A stretch of 42,268 nucleotides of DNA from a virus, in the IMG/VR virus record IMGVR_UViG_3300043772_001450, positions 1-42,268 of that record; one strand, 5' to 3'. Shown here piece by piece: positions 41,762-42,268 of the stretch. A program made the translations under genes and the position numbers. Each line of letters begins with the position of its first letter. Position 1 is the first letter of the stretch. Under the pieces are notes generated by a model that was not told the origin of the DNA, did not search any database, and was given only the letters and a program-made list of their open reading frames with translations.

Positions 41762-42268
41762 ATGGACTTCGATATAATAATTCCATGGCAGGATAGTGGT
41801 TGTCCATATCAATTAAGAAACTTTAAGTATTGCTATAAATACTATTCATCATTGTCTATTCCAATAATCGGACGGTCTGACAGAAAAAAATTTAATAGAT
41901 CTCAGGCTAGAAACAATGGTGTGTCTAAGTCTATAAAATCTAACTTAGTTATTATTGATTCAGATAACATTGTTAATTTAAGTTTAATTATCAAAGGCTT
42001 AAATTCATTGAATGAAGGAATGATCATAAAGCCCTTTACCTCAATCCATTATTTGAATGAAAAGGCAACCATAAATTTTATTAATGGAATCAATCCATTA
42101 ACAATAAACGATTATGACAAGACCTATCTATTGCCATATCAGTTAAATATTAGAAATTCTGGTGGCATCTATATCATTAAAAAGGATACATGGGAAGATC
42201 TAGGCGGCATGAGCGAAAGTTTTGATGGGTGGGGGCTTGAGGATACAGAATTTAATTTAAGATTTGAA
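41762..42268 (+). CDS. Glycosyltransferase (GT2/GT7C-like), partial
   Basis: This is the only plus-strand gene. The ATG at 41762 is used because an in-frame stop lies just upstream, and it runs off the right edge with 169 residues visible. It starts FDIIIPWQDSG, a nucleotide-sugar-binding strand. SQARNNGV follows at 48-55 and a DxD-type IIDSD at 64-68. RNSGGIYIIKKDTWEDLGGM (131-150) and FDGWGLEDTEF (154-164) form the acceptor and catalytic block of the galactosyltransferase C-terminal (GT7C) type. Such enzymes move a sugar to a protein, glycan or modified base. The target is unknown; its location beside fibre and hydroxylase genes makes a virion target possible. Confidence 0.85.
   Translation, partial: MDFDIIIPWQDSGCPYQLRNFKYCYKYYSSLSIPIIGRSDRKKFNRSQARNNGVSKSIKSNLVIIDSDNIVNLSLIIKGLNSLNEGMIIKPFTSIHYLNEKATINFINGINPLTINDYDKTYLLPYQLNIRNSGGIYIIKKDTWEDLGGMSESFDGWGLEDTEFNLRFE

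Noticed and set aside
1-42268. tRNA genes, CRISPR arrays, insertion sequences, integrase or attachment sites, diversity-generating reverse transcriptase
   Set aside because: I looked for these by eye and saw none. Intergenic gaps are all short (about 100 nt at most), leaving little room for RNA genes.

Overview
The window is the structural half of a tailed phage with a long, non-contractile tail (siphovirus type). It is AT-rich. Every gene is on the minus strand except a partial glycosyltransferase at the right edge. The evidence for a phage is an ordered virion block read right to left: portal, prohead protease plus scaffold, HK97-fold capsid protein, head-tail connectors, tail terminator, tail tube, tail-assembly chaperones with a -1 frameshift site, a 2332-residue tape measure, distal tail and hub proteins, an NlpC/P60 peptidase, then large fibronectin/Ig-type tail proteins. 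The host cannot be read directly. The mix of leaderless starts, extended -10 promoters and Shine-Dalgarno starts, together with a peptidoglycan peptidase in the tail hub, would suit a low-GC actinobacterium (inference only).

Layout in transcription order. 41762-42268 (+) is a partial glycosyltransferase, divergent from the rest. 41739-39135 holds a small unknown gene, a fibre-like protein and a fibronectin protein with a striking Pro/Phe/Tyr repeat (FFPPFFPYF type). 39133-34308 is a tight run of seven genes: five non-identical 2-oxoglutarate/Fe(II) oxygenases of the prolyl-4-hydroxylase type, with two other related-looking proteins between the second and third. 34250-30954 encodes a 1098-residue carbohydrate-binding/LamG-like protein. 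30892-26568 carries a small unknown gene, portal, protease-scaffold and capsid. 26474-22699 carries connectors, terminator and tube. 22589-9809 carries chaperones, tape measure, distal tail, hub and peptidase. 9790-1930 carries tail-tip and fibre proteins. 1904-1 carries small genes: a coiled coil, a GNAT acetyltransferase, a 56-residue coiled coil, a possible lectin-like protein, an HNH nuclease and a partial metallophosphoesterase.

Regulation is unusually legible. Many genes or gene groups are preceded by an extended -10 element (TGnTAnnnT) without an obvious -35. Some of these lie exactly 6 nt before the ATG, which implies leaderless mRNAs. The capsid and tube genes share an identical 14-nt translation leader at identical spacing, and each is followed by a strong hairpin terminator and a fresh TGATATAAT promoter. 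Within blocks, genes are coupled by 1-nt (TAATG, TGATG, TAGTG) or 4-nt (ATGA) overlaps.

The most promising system is the hydroxylase cluster beside the Pro-rich fibre protein. Two of the five enzymes carry the lysine typical of collagen-type prolyl hydroxylases and sit directly downstream of the repeat gene, suggesting a phage that post-translationally hydroxylates its own fibre. The neighbouring glycosyltransferase could act on the same or another virion target.
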